This document shows positions 11,215 through 22,682 of a stretch of DNA of 64,000 nucleotides, piece after piece. Position 1 is the first letter of the stretch, and every line of letters starts with the position of its first letter. The translations under genes were made by a program, and so were the position numbers. Under the pieces are notes generated by a model that ran no database searches, had not been told where the DNA came from, and was given only the letters and a program-made list of their open reading frames with translations. The DNA comes from Bisporella sp. PMI_857 (taxonomy: Eukaryota; Ascomycota; Leotiomycetes; Helotiales; Helotiaceae), in NCBI GenBank assembly GCA_021307315.1, contig JAJSPD010000068.1:186001-250000 (forward strand), read 5' to 3'.

Positions 11215-12042
11215 GAGGGCGATGGCTGAACACCTGTATGCGGTGCCTTCTACGAACCTGGAATCAATATTACTCTCCTGAGGCAGTTTAATAACGATTC
11301 CAGAGCCGAGATTCAGCCCAAACAGTAATGTGGGAGGATTTCTGGGGCCAAAGTGAAGGGAAAAGCAAAGTTTTCATGCTAAAGCCAGAGATTTTTTTAC
11401 GAGAGGTATTACTTCGATTCAAGAACAAACTTTTTACGACACCGAAAAACGAGTTGAAACATGACTTTAGCTATTCTCGAACCAGCTTTTAATTATTTGC
11501 ACCTGTTTACTATACGAGTTTCGGAACACACAACGTAGAAAGGCTAAAGGAGTGAACTGGGAGAACGGTAAGAAGTTACACGTACGACAAAATCACAACA
11601 CAAGCATTTGAGTGGCTCGTACTTTCGATAAATATATACTTATAGCCGGAAAAAGAATCGCGGAGAAAAGTCGACAAAGCGAAAGCTGTGATGAAGAAAG
11701 ACGTGTAAAGAATGAAAAGATCGACGGATGTAAAGGAAAAACTCTTTTTTTTAATAGGACTCGATCCTCAACACGCACTAGAATATATAAAATGTTTTTG
11801 GAAGAAGTATGTTAAGGCTACTGGTTTATTAATATTGGCTAGTACAGTTTTTGTAGGGTACTTTGTGCTCCTGCGTTTTCCTTTTTACTCTCGGACAAAG
11901 TATATAGAACCACAGTATTTGTTACTGTTATTAGGATCGCGAAGCTCACGAGAAGGGCCTGCCTGAGGGCCAGGCCCGGGGGCCTAGCCGTGTTACATAG
12001 TCCTCGACTGGTACAGCACGTTAAAAGGAATAATAATAATAA
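11215..12042 (+). mobile_element. LINE-like (non-LTR) insertion, probably a 5'-truncated or 3'-end-only copy
   Basis: The 828-bp insert lies between two identical 14-15 bp direct repeats and ends in a simple-repeat tail of AAT units (about 12029-12042) just before the right copy. Variable-length duplications and a simple 3' tail are the signature of target-primed non-LTR retrotransposition. Near the 3' end is a GC-rich hairpin (GGGCCTG at 11955-11961 pairing with CAGGCCC at 11971-11977). No reverse transcriptase is encoded; the open frames at 11612-11966 are not recognisable. The orientation is inferred from the tail. Confidence 0.55.
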
Positions 12043-12057
12043 TAAACCGGCGACCTG
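12043..12057 (+). repeat. 14-15 bp direct repeat, right copy
   Basis: Identical to 11200-11214 and directly after the AAT tail. Confidence 0.7.
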
Positions 12058-12448
12058 CAGATCTAACTAGTGTGGTGCTACCACACTCTAATTCTTCGCC
12101 AACCGTTCCCAGACATGTGATTCTCTGATTCCGCACCTTGGAAACTCTCTTTAGTCATCCGTCTTCTCCTATACGATGGAATTGAACCATCGGCTGCTCC
12201 AGAAGCGCAAATGCGGGGACACGAAATTAATATGCGGTTATCCCGCTCGTCATGCTTTGGTGGCTTCCCGTAAGCCGCAAACGGTTACTGAAGACCTGAC
12301 ATGACGTCCTCGGGTTCGCCTGCGAGACTATTATTATGCTCATCGACTTCCTCTGTTTAGCAGAGAGCGCTTCTCGTATTCTTCATTGTTTCTTCCATAT
12401 CTCCAACCCTCTTTGTATATTGTGTTGAGAATTCTCTTTCTTATCATC
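12058..12448. other. Spacer, presumed promoter of the aquaporin gene
   Basis: No gene seen. A T-arm-like hairpin on the minus strand near 12170-12195 has no matching acceptor stem or D-arm and is not called as a tRNA. Confidence 0.35.
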
Positions 12449-13899
12449 ATGAATATCAATGATCCAAAGCCAGACGGCGGGTTCGTGCTGCCCTTCACGA
12501 AGCGGAGGCTGTCGAGAACAGGTACAGGAAGCCGCTCAGCGAAGCCAAATCGCCTTCCGTTTCTTGGTTGGGCTCCTGCAACCGTGAGTTTAATCACTCC
12601 TCCTTTTCGAGAGGCCGTAGCTGATTATCTCAGGCCCGAAACCACTTTGTTGCAACCAGCGCAGAATACGTTGGCACAACGCTTTTCTTATTCTTCGCGT
12701 TCTCGGGGACCCAAGTGGCACTTCTTGCAGGACCTACGCAGCCCAGTGTGGTTGGAGCGGTTAGCAATCCTGCTCGGCTACTTTATATTGCCTTATGTTT
12801 TGGATTCTCTTTAGCTGTGAATGCTTGGGTATTCTTCCGCATCAGCGGTGGACTATTCAATCCTGCAGTAAGTACACAATCCTGACCAAGGTGAACTTTC
12901 TTTAACACAAACCAGGTCACGATGGGCATGTGTCTTGTGGGAGCTCTACCCTACGTCCGTGGCCTTCTCCTCACCATATCTCAGATATTGGGCGGCATCA
13001 CAGCAGCAGCAATATGCTCAGCACTCTTTCCAGGCCCGCTCCAGGTCGGCACCAGTCTAGGGGGCGGGACGTCTGTCGTTCAAGGTCTTTTCATTGAAAT
13101 GTTCCTCACGGCGGAGCTTGTCTTTACAATATTCATGCTCGCCGCCGAGAAGCACAAAGGCACCTTCATCGCACCCATCGGCATTGGCCTCTCCCTCTTT
13201 ATCGCCGAGTTAACAGGTGTGTACTTTACCGGCGGCTCCCTCAACCCAGCTCGCTCCTTTGGCCCTGCTGTCGTAGACCACAGTTTCAAGTCCTACCACT
13301 GGATCTACTGGGTGGGCCCCATCCTCGGCTCCCTCCTCGCGTCGGGCTTCTACCTCTTCATCAAGAAGCTCGAGTACGAGACAGCGAACCCGGGACAAGA
13401 CTACTCGCGAGTTTCGACCGAGCAATTCAACCCGGTGAAGCACCATGCGGACGACGATCCCAGCATCAAGCTCGGGTCTACGGATAGCGCCTATGCTATG
13501 GAGGAAGGCCGTTCAGAAAAGCCAGGCACGCCGCGAGAGTACGGCGCCGAGCCAAGGCCGTTTTCCAAGAGCCCAGCGCCCCCTCACCCGAATGACCAGT
13601 TTGTGGGTTTGGATGAGGGAGGCATGCATGGGCATGAGACCAAGCAGCGGTACAGCGTTGCCTCGTCAAGCGATCGGACGCTGTTCTCTGGCACACATTA
13701 TGCTGGCGTGCAGGCTCCACAGCAGAATCGGAAATCGATTCTGAAGCCGGAATCTCGAGGGAGCATCTCGAATGGAGCTGGAATGGAGACAGAGAGAAGC
13801 GTGACTCATACTATGACACATAATAGGAGCGCCAGTCGTGATATGTGCAGTATTTGTAAAGAGATCCCGAAGGATGAGGAATTTTTTGACAAGCAGTAG
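12449..13899 (+). CDS. Aquaporin (major intrinsic protein)
   Basis: Three exons, 12449-12583, 12634-12867 and 12916-13899, join in frame to 450 residues; both introns are canonical (GTGAGT...CTCAG, GTAAGT...ACCAG). It forms a six-helix membrane channel. Both pore motifs are present: GGLFNPAVT (NPA at residues 121-123) and GGSLNPARSFGP (NPA 233-235). Ser, not Asp, follows the pore Arg236, which favours an orthodox water channel over an aquaglyceroporin. A hydrophilic N-terminus of about 45 residues precedes the channel. A cytosolic tail of about 160 residues is rich in Ser/Pro/Gly and ends with CSICKEIPKDEEFF, long for the family and a likely site of regulation. Start chosen at the ATG that gives the short basic N-terminus. 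Confidence 0.93.
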
Positions 13900-14846
13900 A
13901 TGGGTCTTGGTAAAAGGTTTGTGAAAAAGAGGGAATGGGCTGGTCAATATTTTATAGTGCCTGGGTACGGGATGTATCGTGGTATACTTTCTAATATCCG
14001 GCGGGCGACAATACAAATAAGATTTTTTAATTTTTAATTACTTACTAGTCAAGGAGTGGAGAAGGGCGTTAATTTGTTATAAGGTGTATGGTCTGGAGAG
14101 TATCCAGTTAAAATTGCATATATTTGAGAATCAGTTCAAAAACAGAATGCAAATATGCGCACCGTAGCCCCGTCCGTACTACATTGTCTACTTCTCATAC
14201 CCACAAGAATGAATGACAACTCACAAGTTTCATTTAGAAATTTAAAGGGTGTCTGCTGTGCAATATTGCTCAGTGCCTAACGTGTGCAGCCATTACCGCT
14301 GCGTATTCACCCAGTCTCTAGCCTTCATGTTCCCTAATATTTCCATGCTCAAAAGAAGGATCGGCATATATAAGAAAGTTATGGCAAGAAAGAAATGGCA
14401 TTCTAAGCATTAATATCCCTCATTCCCCGTTCTCATAAACATCTCGGCATCCCCTATTGCTCTGGCCGAGACCCAGATTCCAAATTCCCAACCTCAACCC
14501 TATATATCTTCCTACGTCCAGACACATGATAGACCTTACCGGATTGTGGAGCTTATATCTTCATCTATCATCGCTCGCCTCCATCCCAAAACCCTCAACA
14601 ATAACGTCTAGATAAGATTGTGATCTATTGTGCATGCGAATAGTATTCAGCTACCGAGATCCAAGCACCAACACAAAGAACTCCGTGACCTTCTTCAACC
14701 CCTTTGTCCACCCCATCGTCTTTAACCTTCCCAAAGGCATCTAATCTAGCCAGAGAACACCACAAAGAACCAAAAGCAATCACGCATGTTATCTGTTTTT
14801 CTCGCCAAACCATCGGCTCGATCCAGAATCCAGGTATATACGAAAA
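13900..14846. other. Intergenic, no gene seen
   Basis: Contains the 3' region of the aquaporin gene and AT-rich DNA from about 13980 to 14160. From 14,450 it becomes C-rich, as in a promoter for the gene at 14847. Confidence 0.35.
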
Positions 14847-15863
14847 ATGTGCAGCATCCTCTTCAGCGTCTCGCACGCCCGCTGCGCCAAAACCCCAAGA
14901 CACGCGCTCTTCTCGCAGAGCGTGGTCTGCGCCTCGTCGCCTGGATGCTCCTCCACAAGGACCGCGAAGCTGGAATGGGTGCTCAAGGGGCGGTGCCCGG
15001 AGTGTCGTCCTGCCTCGGAAGCGCCTCCTGCTTCCGTTCGATCTTCGCGCGAAAATAGACGTCAGGATCGAGATCGCCCATCTCAGGCGACGCATCCGCG
15101 CCCTGGATCAGAGAACGAAAAGGAGACGATGTCTTCGGAGAAAGCGGCGGTACGCGGTTCGCCGCGCTCAGGGGCACCACGTCCACCCGCTCCATCCACA
15201 AACGTTCAAGCCGTCGAAGAAGCCGACGCGCAAGCCGCAAAGGCGGATTCAGGAATCGAGGAACAGCAAGACCTTTCGAACCCAGCATACCCACCCGCCA
15301 CTTCCCAACCGCCAAACAAGCTACGAGAAAGGCCGCCGGCTCCACGCTCCAACGTTGCAGAACCCGCCAACGCCTCCCTACCCCCAAAACGCCCTCTGGG
15401 CATCACTCCCGCCCAGAAACGCAAAGACCGCACACGGCGAGGCCAACCAGGCACCTCGCACGAACCGCCCACAGAGGGACACCAACCGCGGCACCAGCCC
15501 GCCACGGAAAACCCACCACCAACCCGTCACGCAGAAAGAGACGCCTCGCCCGGCTCCGGAGTCCACCACCCCCGGGACCCCCGAACGGAGCCTCGTTTCC
15601 GGAACCGGTACGCCACTTCCTCCTCCTCCTCCTCCTCCTCATCATCATCAGACGAACCCCATCGCAGAACCGCGCTCGAAACAACGAGCGCGCAGCCGCA
15701 GAATACGTTTCGAGCGCCTGGCCCGTCCTCCTCATCATCAGATCCACCGGCTCCGTGGGGACCATCGCGGACGGGCCCCGCCGGATCAGGGGAGCGCGAG
15801 CGGGAGGGGTCCGCGGCTTGGGGGGTTGTTTTGGCTGGCGATGGGGATCTTGATCGTGGTTGA
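14847..15863 (+). CDS. Hypothetical protein with Cys-rich N-terminus and low-complexity body
   Basis: 338 residues, single exon. The N-terminal 60 residues contain spaced cysteines ending in KGRCPECRP (a CxxC pair) and start with MCSI, a pattern I associate with short uncharacterised ascomycete proteins that may bind zinc. The rest is disordered: Pro/Arg/Ser/Glu-rich with a 12-residue serine run encoded by TCC/TCA triplets (about 15620-15655). Because the region is GC-rich, a 395-codon frame (14704-15891) and several minus-strand frames are also open. I prefer this frame because of its cysteine pattern. No function can be assigned. Confidence 0.5.
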   Translation: MCSILFSVSHARCAKTPRHALFSQSVVCASSPGCSSTRTAKLEWVLKGRCPECRPASEAPPASVRSSRENRRQDRDRPSQATHPRPGSENEKETMSSEKAAVRGSPRSGAPRPPAPSTNVQAVEEADAQAAKADSGIEEQQDLSNPAYPPATSQPPNKLRERPPAPRSNVAEPANASLPPKRPLGITPAQKRKDRTRRGQPGTSHEPPTEGHQPRHQPATENPPPTRHAERDASPGSGVHHPRDPRTEPRFRNRYATSSSSSSSSSSSDEPHRRTALETTSAQPQNTFRAPGPSSSSSDPPAPWGPSRTGPAGSGEREREGSAAWGVVLAGDGDLDRG

Positions 15864-16601
15864 GGTGGCGAGGGTGTGCGCTGCGATGTGATGTTTGGGA
15901 TGATGCTATTGCGAGGGATGAGGTTGGGTACCTGAATGGGGTTGGGGGGCTATGAAGATAGGATTAAGGGGATAGATGCTTTGGCGGAGAGGTGTATTAG
16001 TTTGTGAAGTAGTCATGTGGGAAGGAGGGACAGAAAGCTGGGAGATCTGCTTAGGCAACTATACCAGGAACATGAGCAGAGATTGTCGGAATAAAACATT
16101 CACTGGTGATCTAAAGCAAAAACTGGGTATGCTCTGCGGTTTGAGGGTCAGGTATCATATCTGCACCTATATCTCCATCAACACACTCAATAAGACATAC
16201 AAACACATTCCCTTCTAAACTACCCCTTTCTCCCTCGCCTCCCTCCGCTCGTATAACAACCACCAATCTCAATTTCATCATCAATCTTGAACCCCTAAAT
16301 CTGTGAATGGTACATCTCCCACATACCGCGCGTCCAGCGCAAGAAGAAAAGCTCATAGGAATGAAAAAGAGGTTCTGGCGAAGAGGAAATTCTAAACTTG
16401 ATACGCCATAGACCGAAAATAATGACGTTGTGGTGATGGTACGACATGATCGAAGTAAGGGGTATGATAGCGGAATCCGGAAACACAAATGCGCAACGTG
16501 ATGAAAGACGAGTAAAAAACAAGCCGAAATTAAACCGCCAATTTTTGTGTCTCCAGAAGGAAATTCTTCGCTCATAGAAAGGAAATTGCTGACTTGATCG
16601 T
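15864..16601. other. Intergenic between convergent genes
   Basis: Holds the 3' ends of the orphan gene and of the septin gene. No further gene seen. Confidence 0.4.
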
Positions 16602-18351
16602 TTATCGCCGAGGTATAGGCTTGGTCTCGCGGTGCTTGAGACGGCTCGTACGCCAGCCCTCGTACCATAATTCTCTGCTGGCCTCTCTGAGCTCCCCGCG
16701 CCATTCGCTGAAGACGGCCTCCTTCAAACGCACAAAATCGCAATGCTCCTCGTTCATAGGATCAGCAAATCCCCAGGGGAATTTCCGACCAATGACTCCA
16801 GGTTCATAAATATCAGGGCTAATGACGGAAAGGGGAAAATATGGCAACTCGCCCGACTGGCTTTCATCGGCTGAAGGAACACGTTTGTGACGACGGACCG
16901 AACCAGATGAGGAGAGGCGATTCGACCTGGGAGACGCATTTTGTTCTGATGTCTGTTCTGGCGTTGGAGTTTGGATTGGGAGGTCATCGGCCGAGTTATT
17001 TCCGCTGGAATTCTCCTCTTCTTCTTCTCCCTCGTCAATACGATTGGCATTTTTTGGGATATCTGGCTCGAAGTCATCTAGTCCGAGTGCTTCCAAGGGA
17101 TCAAGATTTGCTTGACGTAAGCTGTCCCAAACAGTTTGCTTCAGATATTGCATGTGAGCAGTGGTAATCGTGTCCGCCTTTGAAATAACAGGTACAACGG
17201 TTGTCATTCCTTGCAGTCCACGCAGAACCTGCAAATCAAGATCCTCGTCCAGACTGCCAAGTATACGAGGCGCGGACGAATATTTACCATTTGTGCCGTT
17301 ACCATTCGATTGTAACTTCTTCGCGGTGGCTAGATTCTGATCGAGACGGACCGGATCCAGAATGAGGAATGCACAGTGGATATGGGTATCCTGAACACCA
17401 GGCGCTCTGATAACCTTCATCTCCTCGGTGAATGTCTCTTCGAACTTGCTCTCTAAGAACGATGTCATCTCCCGAAGCTGCAGATCCACGGAATTCTTCT
17501 CCAGTCCTTCCGAATCCCACAAAGTCAACCCAATGCGCTCTCCATCAATTTCTGTCTCGAGGTAATGCGACTCAAAATTGCTACTCTTCGGATGTTGCGG
17601 AGCAAAGATATCCTCCACCAGCTCAGTGGGACGCGCGCCTCGTTTCTTTGGAGGAAGAGCCAGAGAGGTCTTGAGGAATTCGAGGAAGGAAGTCTTTCCG
17701 GAAGAGCGGGTACCTATGATGAGGATACTAATAAAGTTAGTAAAAGACTATTCTGACAAAGTGGTGAGCTTACTTGAATGGAGTTGGATCCTTCCGTCTT
17801 CGCACTCTCCGAGGGCTGTTAATGGTGCTGACTGCGCTGCTGGCATAGCTATAACGTCCTCTATGTGTCATACTCTCAGTTCGAGCGTACGGATCAACCC
17901 ATTCCCCACCACGGAAACCATTTGGAATGGGGGGGATTGGGATTGCGGCCATATTTGGAGCCTGTGCCGGTTCGTATGATGGACGACCCTGATAGCTTCC
18001 GCCTTTGCCGGATATGATCGCTACAGAGTCGGGTCTATCTTCGCCACCAGAATATGGGAGTTGTGGAGGAGCAGCGCCGTTGTAGAGATCGGGAAGTCGA
18101 GGAGGGGATTTCGGAATGGCAGCAGCTTCGCGACGCGCTCTTTCTTCTTGCTCTTTCGCCCAAGCTGCTCTTTCCTTCTTGCTTCCTCGTGGATTGAGCT
18201 CGGTTGACTTTGAACGTTTGAGCAACATTCCGAGAGACGAACGACGTGGAGGATGCTGCTTTCCGGTTTCTGGTATTGCCGCCAGCTTGTCAGATGGCAA
18301 CGATGGGCTATTGCCTGCTGACGGCGTTCGCGGTCTACTAGAAGACACCAT
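16602..18351 (-). CDS. aspE: Septin, AspE-type divergent member
   Basis: Two exons on the minus strand, 18351-17774 and 17727-16602, with a 46-nt intron (GTAAGC...ATTAG), giving 567 residues. Septins are GTP-binding proteins that form cortical filaments and rings. The N-terminal 190 residues are basic, Ser/Pro-rich and disordered, as in AspE. The GTPase core starts at the P-loop GTRSSGKTS (198-206, GxxxxGKT). The G3 position is DSEG (264-267) instead of DTPG/DTAG and the G4 motif is SKAD (375-378). An acidic, Ser-rich insert lies at about 415-475. The septin-unique element GRKFPWGFADPMNEEHCDF is near the C-terminus. There is no C-terminal coiled coil. The altered G3 fits the idea that this class is catalytically divergent. 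The subclass name is from memory of the family. Confidence 0.85.
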
Positions 18352-20483
18352 GATGATGATTGGATATGAATTTGTCGCAGATTGACAGGGTCTTGCTTAT
18401 TCTTCTCGTGTTCGAATTACCTGAATTTCCTCCCAAAATATCTCGAAACAGCTGCTGATTATGGGTTTCGAGAGATCGCGGGATCGTTTGTATTTCGTAA
18501 TTGAAGGTGAATCACGGCCACGGTGATGCAGACAAGAGCTGGTCAAATGAAAGAGGTGCACGACGCGAGGGTGGTGGCAATAAGCGCGCTACGTGATGGA
18601 CGATTGATTCGCAGATGGATTGATTGAGAAGCGCGTATCTGTGATGGAGTAAGGAGCGTCTTTGAGGATTCTACCACTGATCGCGTGTAGATGGTTTGAT
18701 CCGCTTTTTGCAGCTGTAGGCTTTGCTTGACAAGGTAAAAAGATGGGCGAAATGTATCAAATGTCCCTCGGTCCTCAGCCGAAAGGGGGTCGGTGTTCAG
18801 ATCGATATCAAAGACGAAGAGTAAACGAGATTCCCGACAATTAAGAGGGGATGTAATGGAGAGGTCGATCCCCAATTGTTTTTTTGATGAATGGGGAGAG
18901 AATATAGAAAAGAAGAAGTGAAAATGCTCTCCAACAGTGAATCTGCTGGCAGACCACCAAAAGTTGGTAATTGGGGGGAATCTTTGCTGCAGGTCTCAGG
19001 GGGGGCGTAGAGGTATGGGGTGCTGGCAGGCGTGAGGTGTGAGCGAGTGAGCTTTTTTTTTTTTTTTTACCTTAGAGAGAGCCCCCTGTATGAACGATAG
19101 GGCCGGTATTTGGTTTTGGGTCGCAGCCAATGGATGACTCCTCAGGGCCAGGCTTTCGGGGCATTAATTCGATCGTTTCAGCTTCAGGATTTCAGGGGAA
19201 AAATGCCCGGTTCAATTTGCCATCATAAATGCATATGAAGGCCTTGTTTATTACCCAGGACACATCATCATCATATCCTCCATATGATCGCTGCTCTATC
19301 TCTATATGTATATATATATAGGCTTGCCCCTCCTTTTACGCATCTCATGACACAATGCCGCAACCAAAACCAGTAACGGTGGTTCGTCTTCCTCAAGAAC
19401 TAACCAAGTCCAGATCGTCTGCTGCTCCCAGCTAGAAACTCTTTTCCTACAGTAAGCGAACAGAAACTATCGAATCCTTTTTTTGCTGGCTGGCTGGCCA
19501 GTGTCCTTAGATTTCAGGGGGGAACCCTCATTCTCCATACAATTATCATTTTAGTCGATTTGTGGGGAACACACCAAGCCTCATGCGGCAATCTCTCCTT
19601 GCAAAACCAGTTGTGCGACAAGAACGGTTCACAAGTGGAAATATTTATATATAAAAACAAAAAGAAACCCTTTCTTTCACCGTTGGACACCCGGAGATGG
19701 GCTGATTACACCATGATACCCCAGGACAGGCATTGGGGTAACGGTTACAGAGCGGCGCGGCGGGGTAAGCAATTTGTGATCCCATAAGAAGGATCATTAT
19801 CCTTCAGACTCCGTAACAGTACTTTTTCGCGACTGGTCGGAATTTTCTTGCCTCTTGAGGGGGGAGGGAGGGGAAAAAATGGCAACGCACAAGTAGTTAG
19901 GTAATTGGGATAAAGAATTCACGAATTCCTAAAGTCAGGAAATATCGGGCTCAGCATGTCTTGGTTTCCTAGCTATATGTTGGATTCGGCCAAAAGACAA
20001 CGCTGCCAAAGTAGCTTCATCAAGCTACTGTCCACCTACTTCCCCCCTTAATCGGCAGAATCTGTATTTCCTACGCATCATCCCCAGCCCTCAAAGGCTA
20101 CACCTCAAGTAAAGACCTATAAATGGGTAGAATTGGTGTTTCCAGAGCGAGATGACCATTCGCTGCATCTCATACATGCAACGTAGATAAAGAAAAGATG
20201 CCCAAGTTGGAGCCATATCGGACCATGCCATATGTACATACGTAAACAAAGTAAAAGGGCCATTCGGAAGCCCTGCACATCTGATCGGATCGATATTGCG
20301 ATGTGCATAAATCCATTGCCGAAACGCCTTCGCATTTGCCCTAGAGGATCTATATCATTCAAGAAAAGCCTGCTATTATTTATACGAGTCGATCGGGATC
20401 CTGATTTGATATCGAGGATAAAGGAAAAACAGAGGTTAAGGGTGGTTTTGGTAAAGATTGTAAGTATCGTTGTTCGAATTGTA
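18352..20483. other. 2.1-kb spacer: septin promoter and palI 3' region
   Basis: No gene recognised. It contains a run of 16 T (19053-19068), a TA-alternating tract (about 19306-19320) and C/T-rich blocks typical of fungal 5' regions. Confidence 0.4.
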
Positions 20484-22682
20484 TCATAGAGCTCCAGTTG
20501 GGTATGCGCTGCCCGGAATCATCCCTCCCCCAGGAATCTGTCCGGGCATCCGGCCACCTCGGCCACCGCCTCGACCTCCTCGGCCGCTAGGTAACTGGAA
20601 ATCTGGATTTGAGTTCAAAAGAATGTCGTCCCTCTGTGGCGCTGGTCGTCTTTGGGGCATAGGTGCATAAGGCTGTCCAGGGTTCCATCTAGGATTAATG
20701 CCTCGCTGGCTAACTGAAGTGAAATTCGACCGCTCCGATTCCGCCGGGCTCCGAGATCCAGATTGGATATCTTCATAAGAGTTGTTTCCATCCAGTCCTC
20801 CAGGTTGTATGCGTAGGCCTCCACTTGGCCCATTCTTAGTATAATCTGGAGCTAAAGCTGCAGGCATCATTGAAGGATGGCTTGAGGGCTGCTCTGCAAA
20901 TCGTGGATCAACATCTTCATAATAGTTGTCACCAGAATCGACTCTTTTGTGAGTAGGGCCAGCGGTAGTTGGAAGTTCAGCGGGCGGAGCCTGAGCAGAT
21001 GGGTTTAATGGGGAAGATCTTCCACCTTCGGTCGTCCATTGCTGGCGCGGTGGGACATAGGCAACATCCGAGCTGTATCTGCTCCCATCACTTACGTACG
21101 TGTCCCGGTTCTCTGCAAGGTTTTGTCGCTGTTGCTGCAACCCAACCATTCCGGCCACATCACCATCGCTGTCCCTTAATGGCCCAAACTGGCCAAATCC
21201 CGGCGGTGCTTTTGAAGGGCTTCCTGTATTGGCATCCATCTCAATAGCCTGACCAACAGGCCCTGGTGAATCAAGACCTGGCAATGGTGGAGGTGACTCA
21301 GCTCTTGGAAGGGAGCTTCGACGATCACTGACGCTGTATGCTGCATACTCGCCCACTGGTGGTGGCCGTGGAGATGTATCTCGGTTGTACATATCTTCCG
21401 GTGGAGGTCCGCGGCCATAAGGAGACATCGCTCTATCGTTGTACCCGCCACGCCCGTATCCTGGTGGTGGGGCTCCGCCTCTGCCTCCTCTCATCATTGC
21501 GCCAGCCATCATCCCATCTGGAGGACCACGACTTGGTCCTGGAGGGCCATATCCACCTCGAGAGTTAGGCCCTCCATAACCTCCCCTGTAACCTCCTCGC
21601 CCGCCCGGTGGAGGTCCGTAGCCTCCTCTTCCATTTGGAGGCCCATATCCGCCTCTTCCTCTATAAGGCATCCCCCTCCCTCCCCTTGAATTCATCGAAT
21701 TGTCCGAGTATTGGCGATTGAGAGATGGATCAGTTGATGAGTCTCGGCTGCGGTTGACAAAAGCTCCTGAAGGCATTGGGTTGCCATATTGATCTCTAGG
21801 CGGGTTAGGCCCTCCATATCTCTCATTCGGCCCCCCTGCCATGCCCACAGTCATATTACTGGGTGAGGTTCCCGTAGGCGTGCGTGCTGTCAAAGGTATA
21901 CGCTCATCACTAGTTCTTTCCTCATCCTTCTTTGCGGAATCGAAGGTAGCAAACGATGGCTTCTCCTCCGTAGTAATTGCCATAGTATTGTTAACAGCAG
22001 GGGCCGTTGGTTCTGCACCCTGGCGAGCATAATAGTTTTCCCCATTCATTTCGGCATTCTCAGCAATACGACGCTTACGGGCCTTGCGGCCAACCAGAGT
22101 CCGACGCATCGCGCATGATACAATACTGCTTGCGATAATAAGAACAGTTGCTGCTAGAACCAGGTAGGATCCCCAAGCCATGTGAGGCACGAAGAGGAGG
22201 ACATCGATGAGAAACGCCAGGAGCGAAAGAATTAGAGTTATTAGGCTCAAGATAAATATGCCCAGTAAAAATCGAGGAGAATGAGATGCTTTGTGGGTGT
22301 GTGCGGATCCAGCAAGAACTGTCATTACGAGGGTAAAGAAAGCAGCCACAGGATGCACAATCAGAATATATGACAACGTAGACCTGACCGAAACGGGGAG
22401 ATCGAAGCTGGCGGTTTGTTCAGCATTGAACAGCTTGGCTGCCCATAACAATTAGCCATGAAGACACAATATAGAGATTCCTTGATCATGCTCACCTGTA
22501 TCGTATCCAACCTCGAACGGACTGCAACCAGTGCTTTGACAGAAGCCAAATACGCCAAAATCAACTCCTCCATATGAAGCCAGGGGTATCTGTTTGACAA
22601 CTGGCGTCGAGATAACCGATAGGATCAGCAGCACGAACGCTGCGAACAGCAGAATCGTGAGCGGCGTTGCCGGTCTCAGCAT
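20484..22682 (-). CDS. palI: pH-response regulator PalI/Rim9 homologue
   Basis: Two exons, 22682-22496 and 22438-20484, joined over a 57-nt intron (GTGAGC...GGCAG), give 713 residues. PalI/Rim9 is a plasma-membrane protein that helps the PalH/Rim21 sensor at the start of the alkaline-pH (Pal/Rim) signalling pathway. The SUR7/PalI-type N-terminus starts MLRPATPLTILLFAAF (TM1), followed by the conserved exposed loop VDFGVFGFCQSTGC, then three more membrane helices up to about residue 170, including SLLAFLIDVLLFVPHMAWG. The long cytosolic tail of about 540 residues is Gly/Pro/Arg/Tyr-rich (repeated RGGYGPP-like units) and disordered, with a Gly-rich end. A 22-base G run lies about 400 bases upstream of the start. 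Confidence 0.9.

Noticed and set aside
11955..11986. Hairpin followed by CTAG as a Helitron 3' end
   Set aside because: The next base is not T, no 5' TC partner was found, and the flanking 14-15 bp direct repeats favour a non-LTR insertion.
12165..12200. T-arm-like hairpin (GATGG TTCAATT CCATC) on the minus strand
   Set aside because: No matching acceptor stem, D-arm or A box lies at the right distance, so not a tRNA gene.
14704..15891. 395-codon plus-strand frame as the main gene
   Set aside because: It is extremely Arg/Pro-rich without motifs and looks like a shadow of the 338-codon frame, which has an ordered Cys pattern.
16111..16743. 210-codon minus-strand frame beyond the septin stop
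   Set aside because: Overlaps the septin C-terminus in another frame, with no domain.
20615..21568. Open frames on both strands within the palI tail
   Set aside because: Shadows created by the Gly/Pro-rich coding sequence.
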